64,000 nt of DNA from Siphonodentalium dalli (Eukaryota > Mollusca > Scaphopoda > Gadilida > Siphonodentaliidae), in assembly GCA_032622095.1 (NCBI GenBank), contig CP136065.1, forward strand, positions 214,750,151 to 214,814,150, given 5' to 3'. Below the pieces are notes generated by a model. The model worked only from the letters and a program-made list of their open reading frames with translations, ran no database searches and was not told the origin of the DNA. Position 1 is the first letter of the stretch. Every line of letters begins with the position of its first letter. Both the position numbers and the translations under genes were made by a program. Shown piece by piece: positions 34,844-45,169 of the stretch.

Positions 34844-35870
34844 TTGAAAACAAACAGACAACTGATTCAGTTAATACGTGCAACACGAGAGACCAATTTA
34901 ACGCCTTTGTTATTTCGCAAAAGAAACGCCCTGTATTATTACCAATCGATCAGGCACGAACTGGTCAGCGCCAAATTATTTGCACCGGTACACATTTCAC
35001 GAGCGGAGAACCCCCGCATTATAGTAATGTCTGGGTCAAGTTGATAACATTTACTCAAGCGGAAACAAGACCACAGTGTTTAATCATTGCCTGGAAAGCG
35101 CTCAAGTTAAAAATGACCGCAATCTGGTGGAGACATTTGGTTACACCAAAACGGACGACAATGTAAATACCAGTAATGAACTTGTAAGTACCGATAGTAG
35201 ATGCGAATATATGGCAGTAAAATATTGTCCATTAAGTCATCCTTATACAAAAAACTTGGATGATGCGAACATGAAACGTGCAAGCATGTACGTTTCGTGC
35301 TCACATCATCGAGGTACTAGGTATTATGAAAATGATAATTATCAGCGAATTTGGCCCAAAGACTCTACTGATTATGAATATGAAAACCAAACCGAATATG
35401 CTATGGGAGGTAATTCTACCATTTTTAACGACAGTTATTTGCACTCAAATATGGTCGAGTGTAGTTCGGGAGGTATATACACTGATGCATATGGAAATTG
35501 CAACGATTGTTTTGCAGCATGCGATGGGAATGGTGATGAATTTCTCTTTGATAGAGGCGATGGTAATTAGGGATATTATGACATTGGTGATTATGTTGTT
35601 AGAGGTGTTATTGCTAATGAAAATCGCTGTGCAGAAAATGTTTATATTGGTAGCGACATTGTCTCAGTTATGGGTGCTGATTATATATCGTACTTTCATA
35701 GGACGGTTGATCACATATTTAAGGGTGCAAATTTTGTAAACGGTGAAGAGATGTATACATGTACTCCTAATTCTGACTCTATATATGTACCTACTGATCA
35801 TTACATACACAACCATAGTACTTATTTGAATAGCAATGCCTTGGAATTACGAACACAACAGAATACATGA
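34844..35870 (+). pseudogene. LINE linker region between ORF1 and the endonuclease, unknown function
   Basis: Overlapping frames (34844-35044, 35076-35570, 35670-35870) encode a polar, Tyr/Asn/Asp/Cys-rich sequence, with a stop between the second and third that looks like a single lesion (DRGDGN stop, then GYYDIGDYVV). I recognise no domain. Its position directly before the endonuclease suggests an N-terminal extension of ORF2 or an extra small ORF. Confidence 0.45.
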
Positions 35871-36094
35871 TAGAATAATGAATTATGCAACAAAAGATCT
35901 GGATCCGATACCCAAACGCTGAATATCCAAATGATATAACGTTTAACTTATCATAAATTCTTAGCGATGCCAGGGGAACGTTATATGGCCACGTGGATGG
36001 CCAGCGTTTGGATCAATCGAAACCGTTGCACATCTGTCCACATAAAGCTCAATATGCAATGGTATACACTAGTCACTCAAGGGTAACATATTCA

Positions 36095-36676
36095 TTAAAC
36101 ATGGGATCCAACCTATCCATCCTCTCACTCAATGTATGCGGTCCACGAAAAAAAGCTGTTATAACCATAATTCCAACATCTGCGTCAAGGTCATGATATT
36201 GTTTTTTTCACGGATACAATGACTGTGATGTCCTTGAACTTACTGATTTCAAATTTTATATAAAAATCAGACAAAAATTGTCCAATATAAGATCTGGTGG
36301 CATAGTAATAGGAATTATTAATACAATCTGTCAATTTGGTATCCTGGTCTGAGATAAGTAGGCAAACCTCTGGAAATTTACATCGACTTATTATTGGTGA
36401 ATCCGAAACGTATGTATTACTGAACAATGGAATTATGCCACATCATACTAACGGGTGACTTTAATTCGCGAGTCAGTTCGGATAGAGATCATGAACCCAT
36501 CGATGAAGCCGATGAACTTATTCTACCGCCAAATATTATTCAACAAATATGTGACCATTTGTCACGTTTAGACTCGGTAGGTTGGACCAGAGAACGTACC
36601 AGTAAGTACTCGACAAAAAGCGTTACGGTACCAAGTTATTAAAATACTGTAGACGCAATAGTTTTGCAATACTTAA
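36095..36676 (+). pseudogene. LINE endonuclease (APE-type), first part, frameshifted
   Basis: The domain opens with LSILSLNVCGPRKK (the usual ...LNVxGLRxK). It continues HDIVFFTDT, then after a frameshift LTDFKFYIKIRQKLSNIRSG and GIVIG, and then ILTGDFNSRV, the GDFN catalytic block. The last residues are TKLLKYCRRNSFAIL in yet another frame. It then stops at TTAA 36673-36676, where a DNA element is inserted. At least two frameshifts show that it is dead. Confidence 0.8.
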
Positions 36677-38811
36677 GATGGAGATGCACATTTTGCATAC
36701 ATAAAGCCAACTATGGCAAGAGATTTTCAACAAAGTATTTCTCTGGATCTATCTGGCAAAAAATCTTTAGTTTTACATATCATCATCTTCATTGTATCTA
36801 TAATCTGAGCAGTTATTAACTCATTCAGTGCCAGGTTCCCTGGGGAAAACGGATGGCTGAGTGCCAGGTTCCCTGGGGAAAAAGCCACCATTTACACTAA
36901 CTAGATATTTACTTTGATTATTCAATATTGGAAAGAATCGAAATGACAGCAAATATTGATATCATAGGCCCTACTCACGAAGTTCTTTAAAAGTCCAATT
37001 CCGGTAATACAGTGCCATCACAGCTCCCAAATTTCACGCTGGTATGGCGACGAGTACTTCAAATTGACACCGATTGTATGAAATTGCAAATGTGTTGTTT
37101 TATGTGGCCATCTAACCAATATATTCTGTGCAGTTTTAGACATTAATTTTGCTGGTGGAATAACATAGCATTATGTTATGGCAAAGATCGGAATGGGGGG
37201 GGGGGGCTGATTAGTCAGACCTAACGAATTTTCTAAATGGGATGACGTTTACAATAACCAATTTCCTAGAAAAGTAGATGGCAAACCGAAACAATTTGAA
37301 AATCAATTGTTTCCGTTCTATAGGCCTACAACAATCGTACTTTCGCTGTGCGGCGTATACTAGTTTCCTGTTCGTGTGGTACACGTAGCTACATGTATGG
37401 CGTCAATGACACATTTTGGGTAATCGGAGTAACCCGGTGAAAATTCAATCGAATTCAGCACATCGAAAAAACCCTCACTACCAAATGTCCGTTCGATATC
37501 TTAAAACATGTAATAGCAATATATTGACAATGTTTCCTGTAGTAATTTATCACTGTAATTTGGCGAACCCCTTAAGGTACATATTTTGATTGTCGTAATG
37601 TGCGCGTTGTCCAAATCGGTGTTCATCGATCGTTTGGCGACGGATCAGGGCATGCCCGACTTGATAGTAATCGCACTTTACACCATCAAAATCGGTCTCC
37701 AATTAACAGATATGGACGCTGTGTGCGTTGACCTCTTAGAGAGTTTGAACTCTGCAAGACTTTTGTCACGCCCACAAAACACACGATTTTTCACCACCTA
37801 TATTCAGGCGGCTCTATCTCCCGAATGCATAAACGGACGGAGCTGCCCGATACGTCGTTTGAACGGAGATATCTTCGGCTACGCCATGATTTACAAGTTA
37901 GATCTGCGCATGCGCGTATAAACATATCACCCGCCACTCACCCCCCCCCCCCCGATGAAAATTATCCCAAGGTGTGACTTGTAATCCTCAGTGTTTTAAA
38001 CATGTACACCCATAATGAAATTGTGATTTTTTCGGCCAGTAGAGCATGTTTTAGACGAGATGTTCTGGGCGACGTATATATACTTCGCCGGCAAATGGTT
38101 GGCGCTTTTCACACAAATCTCCAATCATCAAACAGCATATTGTTTTGGCTCTATGAGAGGAGGCTTCATTTGTATCATAATGTGAATTTAGATTTTTAAT
38201 TTCATACTATACTGTCATACCCCCATATACTATAATGAAGAATAAAGCAGTCAGAAATATTCCAGCCCAATGTAACCAACTGTTGATATGCAGTGTTGTC
38301 CACTCAAGCAGGGAGCAATCAACAGAAATTAGGCCACAGTGCTAAGAGATATGGTGGTCAGCTTAAACAGGGTTATGAAGCCATGACCCAGAACCCATCT
38401 CAGCCCAATTTTTCATTGAACAACATGAAAGACATGAAAATTCTCAAATATAGAAAATTATTTGTGGGTAGTTGTCTTTCTAAGTGAAAATAATCATCAA
38501 ATTTCATGAATCAAGAAAAATTAAGTCTCATCTCATGATCTTCAGCTATGCTGTCATGGACATATGATCTGCAATTTTGAAACAAATATATTTTACGGAA
38601 GTTCTTGGTACCTGAAAACGATGAAATTTTTAATATTTTCCATGCCATAAAAGTGAAGTAATTGAGATTATAATAACCAATTGTTCGATGGTTCTTAAAT
38701 ATTGTATCACATTAATCGCTTGTACCAAATATCACAAATAAATTCCTGACAGATTTTGAGAAAATCCAATTAGAAATACCAGGAAATTTTGGCCATACGT
38801 GCATCTGACCC
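36677..38811. mobile_element. TTAA-flanked insertion (piggyBac-like, E1) in the LINE endonuclease
   Basis: TTAA lies at 36673-36676 and at 38812-38815. The LINE reading ...FAIL before it and NGRTGQDINVGALTCRD after it join exactly if one TTAA is removed. The ends are weakly inverted (GATGGAGATGCACATTTTGC against the complement of the right end, GGGTCAGATGCACGTATGGC), sharing AGATGCAC. No transposase was recognised. A second TTAA element (36820-38113) lies inside it. Confidence 0.7.
36820..38113. mobile_element. Nested TTAA element, copy A (right end lost)
   Basis: Begins TTAA-CTCATTCAGTGCC at 36816 and is homologous throughout to copy B at 39742-41056. Homology ends near 38,113 (TGGTTGGCGCTTTTCAC), about 30 bp before the position of the right inverted end in copy B, so that end is deleted. 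The open frame 37586-37921 (111 codons) is broken in copy B and has no transposase motif. Confidence 0.78.
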
Positions 38812-38815
38812 TTAA

Positions 38816-39436
38816 CGGTAGAACTGGCCAAGATATAAATGTTGGTGCCCTGACATGTAGGGACGTCAGTGATAGATTATACCATATGTTCATCAACAAC
38901 TTATCCTATCGTTATGGACTTTCTACTGTTAGACTATAATGCTTTGTTTTCTGACGTGCATGCAGGCACTGTTACGGTTCTATCGTGGGACAAACCACCC
39001 GAAAGCGACGAGATAGAACAAACCCGGAACCGAATAGGCAAACCGACGTGGATCACTGCTGAGGCCGATGAATATGTATGTAATATTGACACATATAATA
39101 TCAACAGTATAAGTTCGAAACATGAAAATATGGCGGACACGGATGAAAAAGGCGACTCAGAAATTTTAAACGAAGTTGTACAAGATATCACGAATATACT
39201 AGTAAGAGCAGCTAATAAAACCTTCGATACTAAGACATATTCTTCTAATCAACCGAAAGTCACAAACACTCATAAACACACTAAGCCATGTCGAAAGGCT
39301 CGTACGGAATACAGAACAACCGAACGCACTTTCAAATCTAAGTGCGATGTCTACTCGAAATATGCAATGAAATCAGCCGCCAAAACATATAAACGAGAAA
39401 TAGACTTTGCTATTAGGACACACAGAGACAATGAGT
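38816..39436 (+). pseudogene. LINE endonuclease end and endonuclease-RT linker
   Basis: Starts with NGRTGQDINVGALTCRD and, after one frameshift, VIDYTICSSTTYPIVMDFLL, then LFSDVHAGTV. This SDVH histidine block is the last catalytic motif of APE-type endonucleases. A charged 140-residue linker follows (38869-39438 frame), ending at a TAG. The later frame 39451 begins MKTRNPRDFWNLL, the usual start of the RT N-terminal region. Confidence 0.75.
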
Positions 39437-39450
39437 AGAAATATTCAAAC

Positions 39451-39737
39451 ATGAAAACGCGAAACCCAAGAGATTTCTGGAATTTGTTAACGAATAGAGA
39501 ATACAAAAAAAATAACCATTCAATTGAGCTTGTTCCACCTGCTGAATTCTTCCGCGATATAAATTCTGATCACGAAGACACAACCTCGCGAGATCTTTTG
39601 TTACCAAACCCTGGAACAACCGACACAAATTTAAATAAGACAATCAGTAGGAAAGAAATAGATACAGCACTAAGAACTCTGACAAATAGTAAATCGAGCG
39701 GCCACAATAACATTTTAAATGAATATCTTAAGGCTAT
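39451..39737 (+). pseudogene. LINE reverse transcriptase, N-terminal part
   Basis: The frame contains TRNPRDFWNLLTNREYKKNN and ends with TNSKSSGHNNILNEYLKAI. K-S-x-G-x-D/N-x-I-x-N-E is the conserved RT block 0 of LINEs. It is cut at TTAA 39738-39741 by copy B of the TTAA element. Confidence 0.82.
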
Positions 39738-39741
39738 TTAA

Positions 39742-41056
39742 CTCATTCAGTGCCAGGATTCCTGGGGAAAACGCTGGCCAGGACCCAGATTTCCTGGGGA
39801 AAAAGCCATGATTTACACTAGCTATATATTTAGTTTGATTATTCAATATTGGTAGGATTTGAACTGACAGCAAGAATTGATATTATAGGCCCTACTCACG
39901 AAGTTCTTGGAAAGTCCAATTTCGGTACTATAGGGTCATCACAGGTCCAAAATTTCGTGTTACCATGGCAACGAGTACTTCAAATTAAGACCGATTGTGT
40001 GAAATTACTAATCTGTTTTATGTGACCATCTAACTATCCTATTCTGTGCAGTTTTAGGCATTTATTTTGCTGGTGGAATAATATAGCATTATGTTATGGC
40101 AAGGATCGCAAGTGGGGTGGGGGGTGATAAATGAGACCCTTCGAATTCTCTAAATGGGATGACGTTTAAAATAATCCATTTACTAGAGAAGCAGATGACA
40201 AAACATAAAATAATTTGAAAATCAATCGCTTCAGTTCGATAGGCCTACAACAAAAATCGTTCCATAACTGTGCGGCGTATACGTCCAGTTCGTGTGGTAC
40301 ACGTATCTACATGTACACCGTCAATGAATCATCATTTTGGGCCATCGGAGTAACCCGGTGACAATTCAATCGAATTCTGCGCATCGAAAAAACCCATCAC
40401 TACCAAATTTCAGTTCGATATATTAAAAGAGCAAGCTTACTGTTTTCTATATAATTTAATATCGTAATTTGGCCAACCCCTTAAGGTACATATTTGATTG
40501 ACGTAATGCGCATGTCCAAATAGTCGTTCCTCGATCGTTTGGTGTTAAACCAAGTGTTCGATGGATCCGGGAATGAACGACTTGATATTAATCACCCTCT
40601 ACGCAATCGAAATCGGTTTCCAGTTAACATATATGTACGGTGTATACGTTGACCTCTCAGAGAGTTTGAACTCTGCAAGACTTTAGTCACGCCCACAAAA
40701 CACAATTTTTCACCACCTATATTCAGACGGCTCTATCTCCTGAATGCCTCAACATACGGAGCTGCCCGATACGTCGTTTGAACGGATATATCTTCGGCTA
40801 GGCCATGGTTTAAAGTTGAATATGCGCATGCGCGTATAAACAGAGCAGCCGCCACCCCCCCCCAGAAGAAAATTATCACCAGACGTGACTTGTAATCCGC
40901 AATGATTTAAGCATGTACACCAATATTAAAACTGTGAGTGTTTCGCCCAGTAGAGCGTGTTTTAAACGAGATGTTCTGGGCGACGGATATATCCGTCGCT
41001 GGCACATGGATGGCGCTTTCGGGCGACGGATATATTCGTCGCCGGCACTGAATGAG
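39742..41056. mobile_element. TTAA element, copy B (complete, piggyBac-like, non-autonomous)
   Basis: A 1,315-bp element with inverted ends CTCATTCAGTGCC ... GGCACTGAATGAG, flanked on both sides by TTAA (39738-39741 and 41057-41060). Subterminal repeats are GCCAGGATTCCTGGGG on the left and GGCGACGGATATAT(C)CGTCG, twice, on the right. It splits the RT between NEYLKAI and KILDSGCVPEEW. No transposase frame is visible, so it presumably moved in trans. TTAA target duplication points to the piggyBac superfamily. Confidence 0.87.
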
Positions 41057-41060
41057 TTAA

Positions 41061-42262
41061 TAAGATTTTAGACTCAGGATGTGTACCTGAAGAATGGTTA
41101 ATCGGAACGATTATACCTTTGTATAAAAATAAAGGTAGCCCCATGGACCCCACAATTTATAGACTCATTTCTCTGATGAGCTGTTTTGGTAAATTATTCA
41201 CAAAAAATTATCTCAAGTAGACTTAATGTTTTCGATGAAGAAAACGACATCCGACTGCAGAATCAAACCGGTTTTCGTAAAAATTATTCGACTATAGATA
41301 ATATTTGTATCCTCCATATATTAAGTGAAATATCAAAACAAACATAAAACGAGGCTAATATGGGCTTTCGTTGATTTTGAAAAGGCGTTTGATAGAGTGT
41401 GGCGTCCTGGGCTATGGCTCAAAATGATACGGAGCGGAATAAATGGGAAAGTTTTTTAAGTTGTTACAAACATGTATAGAAACATAAAATCGTGTGTCCA
41501 AGTTCATGGCAATACATCTGATTATTTTCCTTGCCTTCAAGGAGTTAGGCAAGGTATAATCTTATCCCCTCTATTATTTTCAATTTTTCTAAATGATCTG
41601 CAAACCTTCATGGATAATACAAACGTTAAAAGTCTGAACAAAATTGGAAGAGAATTGGAAAGCAAACCTGATAATTTCATGAACCTCTTTCTAATTCTAT
41701 ACGCAGACGACACTGTGATTTTAGCAGACGGCCCCAGAAAACTCCAAAAACATTTAACCGATTGAGTACTGCGAAAAATGGAAATTACACGTTAACGTTG
41801 AAAAAAACAAAAATATTAATGTTATCTGGACGAATTGTGCAAACAAAACCGTATTGTCAAATTTGGCGACCACGAAAATGAGAGAGTACAAAACTTTAAT
41901 TATTTGGGTATAACTTTTAAATGTTCAGGCTCTTTTTCAGCTGCTAACGTAACTCTAATCGAAAAGTCGATAAAATCGATGTCCGCATTGGAAAAGCCAG
42001 AAAAAATTGCCTCTCGATCTGGAATATGTTTTATTTATTCGACACCCTTGTTTCGCCTATTGCATTATATGGGTGTGAAGTATGGGGATACGCAAACAAC
42101 GACATTGTTCAAAACTTACATAGAAAATTCATTAAGCATTTCCTCAGACTAAAACATACCACCTATAATTACATGGTGTATGGCGAAAGCGGCCGACTGC
42201 CACTTGCTATACTGATCAATGTACGAATGATTAAGTTTTTGTGTAAAATTATAAACAACTAG
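41061..42262 (+). pseudogene. LINE reverse transcriptase, catalytic part
   Basis: Continues the RT with KILDSGCVPEEW and IIPLYKNKGSPMDPT, then FVDFEKAFDRVW (first catalytic Asp), QGVRQGIILSPLLFSIFLND and LILYADDTVILAD (the YADD catalytic box), then NFNYLGITFKCSGSFSAA and finally PIALYGCEVWG and YMVYGESGRLPLAI. Several frameshifts and stops separate these blocks. It is cut at about 42,262 by a repeat-tail insertion. Confidence 0.88.
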
Positions 42263-43020
42263 CCGATGAGCCCGACGTTGTCCGGGCTATTAAAAAACCA
42301 AATTTCAAGTCGATAGCTCTACCCAGCCCGACGTTGTCCGGGCTATTCAAAAACCAAATTTCAAGTCGATAGCTCTACCCGTTTCCGAGATCTGGTCTGC
42401 GCATACGCAAAGCTGGCGTCGCACGGGCTCGGCGATCCGATAAAATTCGTATCCGGGGCAAGATACATTCACATACCACATATCAAGTCGATAGCTCCAC
42501 CCGTTTCCGAGATCTCGTCTGCGCATGCGCGAAGCTGGCGTCGCACGGGCTCGACGACCCGATAAAATTCGTATCCGGGGCAAGATACATTCAGATAGCA
42601 AATTTCAAGTCGATAGCTCCACCCGTTTCCGAGATCTCGTCTGCGCAGGGAGAAGGGAAGGGAGAAGCGGTGCTCGGAGCTTCTCCAAAACGCGACAACG
42701 ACCGTGTCCGTGGGATTTTACCCCTAGATAGGAAGTTTGGTCTCGATCGGTGGAGAATCGTAGATTTGTATAAATGACAGACAGACAAACAGATAGATTG
42801 CAAAATATATAAGAGAGATATGTAAATTAGATAGATTGTATCAAAATATATAAGAGAGATATGTAAATTATCTACACACCATTACTGGTGTTTGTCAAAG
42901 TTTAGTGGGGTATATCAATACTCATTCACGATCATATCATTGAGGTCCGGAGGGTGTGGGTTATCTCTCGAATACAAATTGTATCCAAATATATAGGAGA
43001 GATGACGATTGCATATATAG
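42263..43020 (+). repeat. Foreign LINE-tail-like insertion with ~123-bp tandem units
   Basis: The first ~380 bp repeat a unit of about 120 bp (CAAATTTCAAGTCGATAGCT, CCGTTTCCGAGATCTCGTCT, GATAAAATTCGTATCCGGGG), then GGAAGTTTGGTCTCGATCGG and ATGACAGACAGACAAACAGA, a terminus typical of RTE-like LINE tails. A second tandem block (AAAATATATAAGAGAGATAT) follows. It separates LCKIINN from LYKLAYTIRVSNENESCF of the LINE. The exact right border is uncertain. Confidence 0.6.
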
Positions 43021-43025
43021 TAATT

Positions 43026-43618
43026 CACTTTATAAGCTAGCCTACACGATACGTGTTTCAAACGAAAACGAGTCGTGTTTCCCTGGATGGGTGAGGTACG
43101 TGCTGTATTAGAAGAATGTGGCCAATCGCACTTATGGGGAGCTGAACGTATACACAATGTAGACCAATTAATTGATTACATAAGATGTTGCTTGGTTGAT
43201 AATTTTATTTCTTCTTGGTGGACCGATATTGATAAGTCTAGTAGAGACACCGTTTATCGAATATACAAACACAATTTCCAGTTTGAAGACTATCTAGATT
43301 GTACGAATGAAAATGATAACAACATTATGCAAATTGCGAACATGCAACCATAAACTCCCAGTCGAAGTGGGTAGATGGCATGACATTGAAACTGAAGAAC
43401 GAAGTTGCACGTTGTGTACTTCTGAAGACGTTGGCGATGAATTCCATTATCTATTCAAATGCGATACATTTAAAGAATCAAGAACCCGTCTCTTGCCAAT
43501 AGAATTCACAGAAAAACCAAATGTAATAGTTCTGAGTGAACTACTCAACACTAAAGACAAACAATTATTTCGACATCTATGCATTCTGATAAGACAAATA
43601 GTCAAAGAATTTTCTTAG
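43026..43618 (+). pseudogene. LINE C-terminal region with Cys/His knuckle
   Basis: Starts with LYKLAYTIRVSNENESCFPW, then LIDYIRCCLVDNFISSWWTD. After a frameshift it continues with NHKLPVEVGRWHDIETEERS and CTLCTSEDVGDEFHYLFKCD, the C-x2-C-x8-H-x4-C knuckle found at the end of this LINE type, and ends ...QIVKEFS-stop at 43618. It is followed by an AT-rich 3' UTR. Confidence 0.83.
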
Positions 43619-43900
43619 ATTTATATATCATATAACGTATATGAACGCACATGCATTAGAATATATCATATTATAAAACAGTGTTTAATTCTACTGAAGT
43701 ATATATATACATGTACGGTAGCCAAATTATAGGATATGTATGACATTATTTATTTAATTAAAAGCATGTTGGCTATATACATATGTTTGTTCGCCATGTT
43801 GACCACATGTAAATATGTATCTATCTGTATATACTTAATATATTTACCTCAATGCCTTTGTTAAGGAAATGAGAAAATGAATGAATTGAATTGAATTAAA

Positions 43901-44042
43901 TACCACCTTCCGTCGGAGTCATTCGTAGAATGGAATGACCTGCTTCGAGAGGGCGACAACCTCGCACCTACGGGAGGCTAGATTGTACCCTCCGCTCTCG
44001 GCAGGTCATTCCTTCCATGAATGACTCCGACCTCATGTGGTA
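43901..44042. repeat. ~140-bp inverted repeat directly after the LINE tail
   Basis: TACCACCTTCCGTCGGAGTCATTCGTAGAATGGAATGACCTGC is answered in reverse complement by the segment from GCAGGTCATTCCTTCCATGA to TGTGGTA. Arms are about 40 bp, and the GC-rich loop has its own complementarity. Could be a small MITE into whose edge the LINE inserted, or part of the target. Confidence 0.7.
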
Positions 44043-44214
44043 ACCAAATACGTGGCGGTCAGGGGACTAATGAAACAAGTCCAACATACAGATGGCTGAA
44101 TGTCTATGGAGAAGCGTATTCCTGCCTCATAAACTGTGGCTCATATGCACATTAATTATGTGACAGTACCGTGTTATCGCGCAGGTGTTTCAGAAACCCA
44201 AGAATGACATATCA

Positions 44215-44520
44215 AATTAATATCAAAAGAGTGTGATTGGTCTCCACGGAAAGCAGTGTACACATATTCTGGGAATGTTCGATGGTACACGACTTTCTAA
44301 AATCTGGGCTAAACATCTCTCACCAGACTTTGAGATAACAAAACAATCTGATTCTTGTCTAAGGACATGTCCTTTCTACTCCAGTCAACATAGGGTTTGG
44401 CCCAGACAAAATCTGTTAAGAAATGGGATGTCTGACTACATACTTTTGATTCTAAAACAATATCATGATCGAACAAAATTGAACCCAGATGAATTATGCA
44501 TTTCATCATTACGGTAGAAC
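44215..44520 (+). pseudogene. LINE RT C-terminal remnant
   Basis: In one frame the sequence reads THIFWECSMVHDFLKSGLNI, the H-x-F/L-W-x-C pattern of the zf-RVT/C-terminal region of LINE reverse transcriptases. A shift then leads to LLRNGMSDYILLILKQYHDR, similar to the region that follows it in such proteins. Isolated and broken; no other part of the element is seen nearby. Confidence 0.5.
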
Positions 44521-44584
44521 TGAATTGATTTCCGCACATTACCTGCTTATAATCGAAATTGTTTTAGGTAGATAAACTGCTTCG

Positions 44585-44665
44585 AATCGCCCCACTTTGA
44601 GTCGATAATGTGCTGAAAATGAGACGGTTTTAGTCACATTATCGACTCATAATGAGGCGATAATA
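44585..44665. repeat. Short hairpin around GAGTCGATAATGTG
   Basis: TTTGAGTCGATAATGTG at 44597 is followed by CACATTATCGACTCATAATG at 44637, giving a ~16-bp stem with a ~25-bp loop. No terminator function is implied in a eukaryote. Confidence 0.6.
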
Positions 44666-45165
44666 ACGTGATTACATGCGGAAAATGGCACAAATAGCTC
44701 TACTCACGACTTTTCATGCGTACGCTCTTTAACATACGTTTCCACTGTGGCCTACGCCATAAAACGAAATAACGGATATGACTCAATTATCTGCTTATTT
44801 CATAATTAAATAAGCACATTATGCACCTATGTCAAATTATAGGTCGATTATATGCGTATTTACGCGAGGATATGTTGGAAGTTTCGTTATGAATGTGAAA
44901 ATTAGGACAGAATCAGCTTGAACAGCACCCGTATTGAATGTAGACTGCAGCCCGTATTCATATTTTCAAGTAAAATGATCCAATATTTACTAACATATAA
45001 CTGACATGCATTCGTGCAGTCTCATTCATATACTGCTAAACAAACTATTTACGACAATAATTATAAATGACAATACGTGAAGTTTGATATATAGTTAATC
45101 ATTTACATTCAATTTAGGGTTGTGTCCACCCTCTCCTCCCATATCTGAACATTGATATCCATGCG
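44666..45165. other. No recognisable feature
   Basis: AT-rich, stop-rich sequence between LINE fragments. Confidence 0.4.
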
Positions 45166-45169
45166 CGAG

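Larger units (their letters stand above)
33788..43905 (+). mobile_element. Decayed full-length non-LTR retrotransposon (LINE), interrupted by later insertions
   Basis: Order on the plus strand: SGNH-type ORF1 (33788-34555), a linker of unknown function, APE-type endonuclease (36,090-36,676 and 38,812-39,000), N-terminal RT linker and RT (to 39,737; 41,061-42,262), C-terminal region with a Cys/His knuckle (43,030-43,618), and a 3' tail ending in GAATTGAATTGAATTAAAT (43,880-43,900). The body has stops and frameshifts. Removing the TTAA-flanked insertions restores collinearity of the protein motifs, so the order of insertion can be read. The clade is jockey/CR1-group-like; I cannot fix it further. 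Confidence 0.82.

Noticed and set aside
37586-37921. 111-codon frame in TTAA element copy A as a possible transposase
   Set aside because: The homologous region in copy B is disrupted, and no DDE/D-type motifs or typical transposase length are present.
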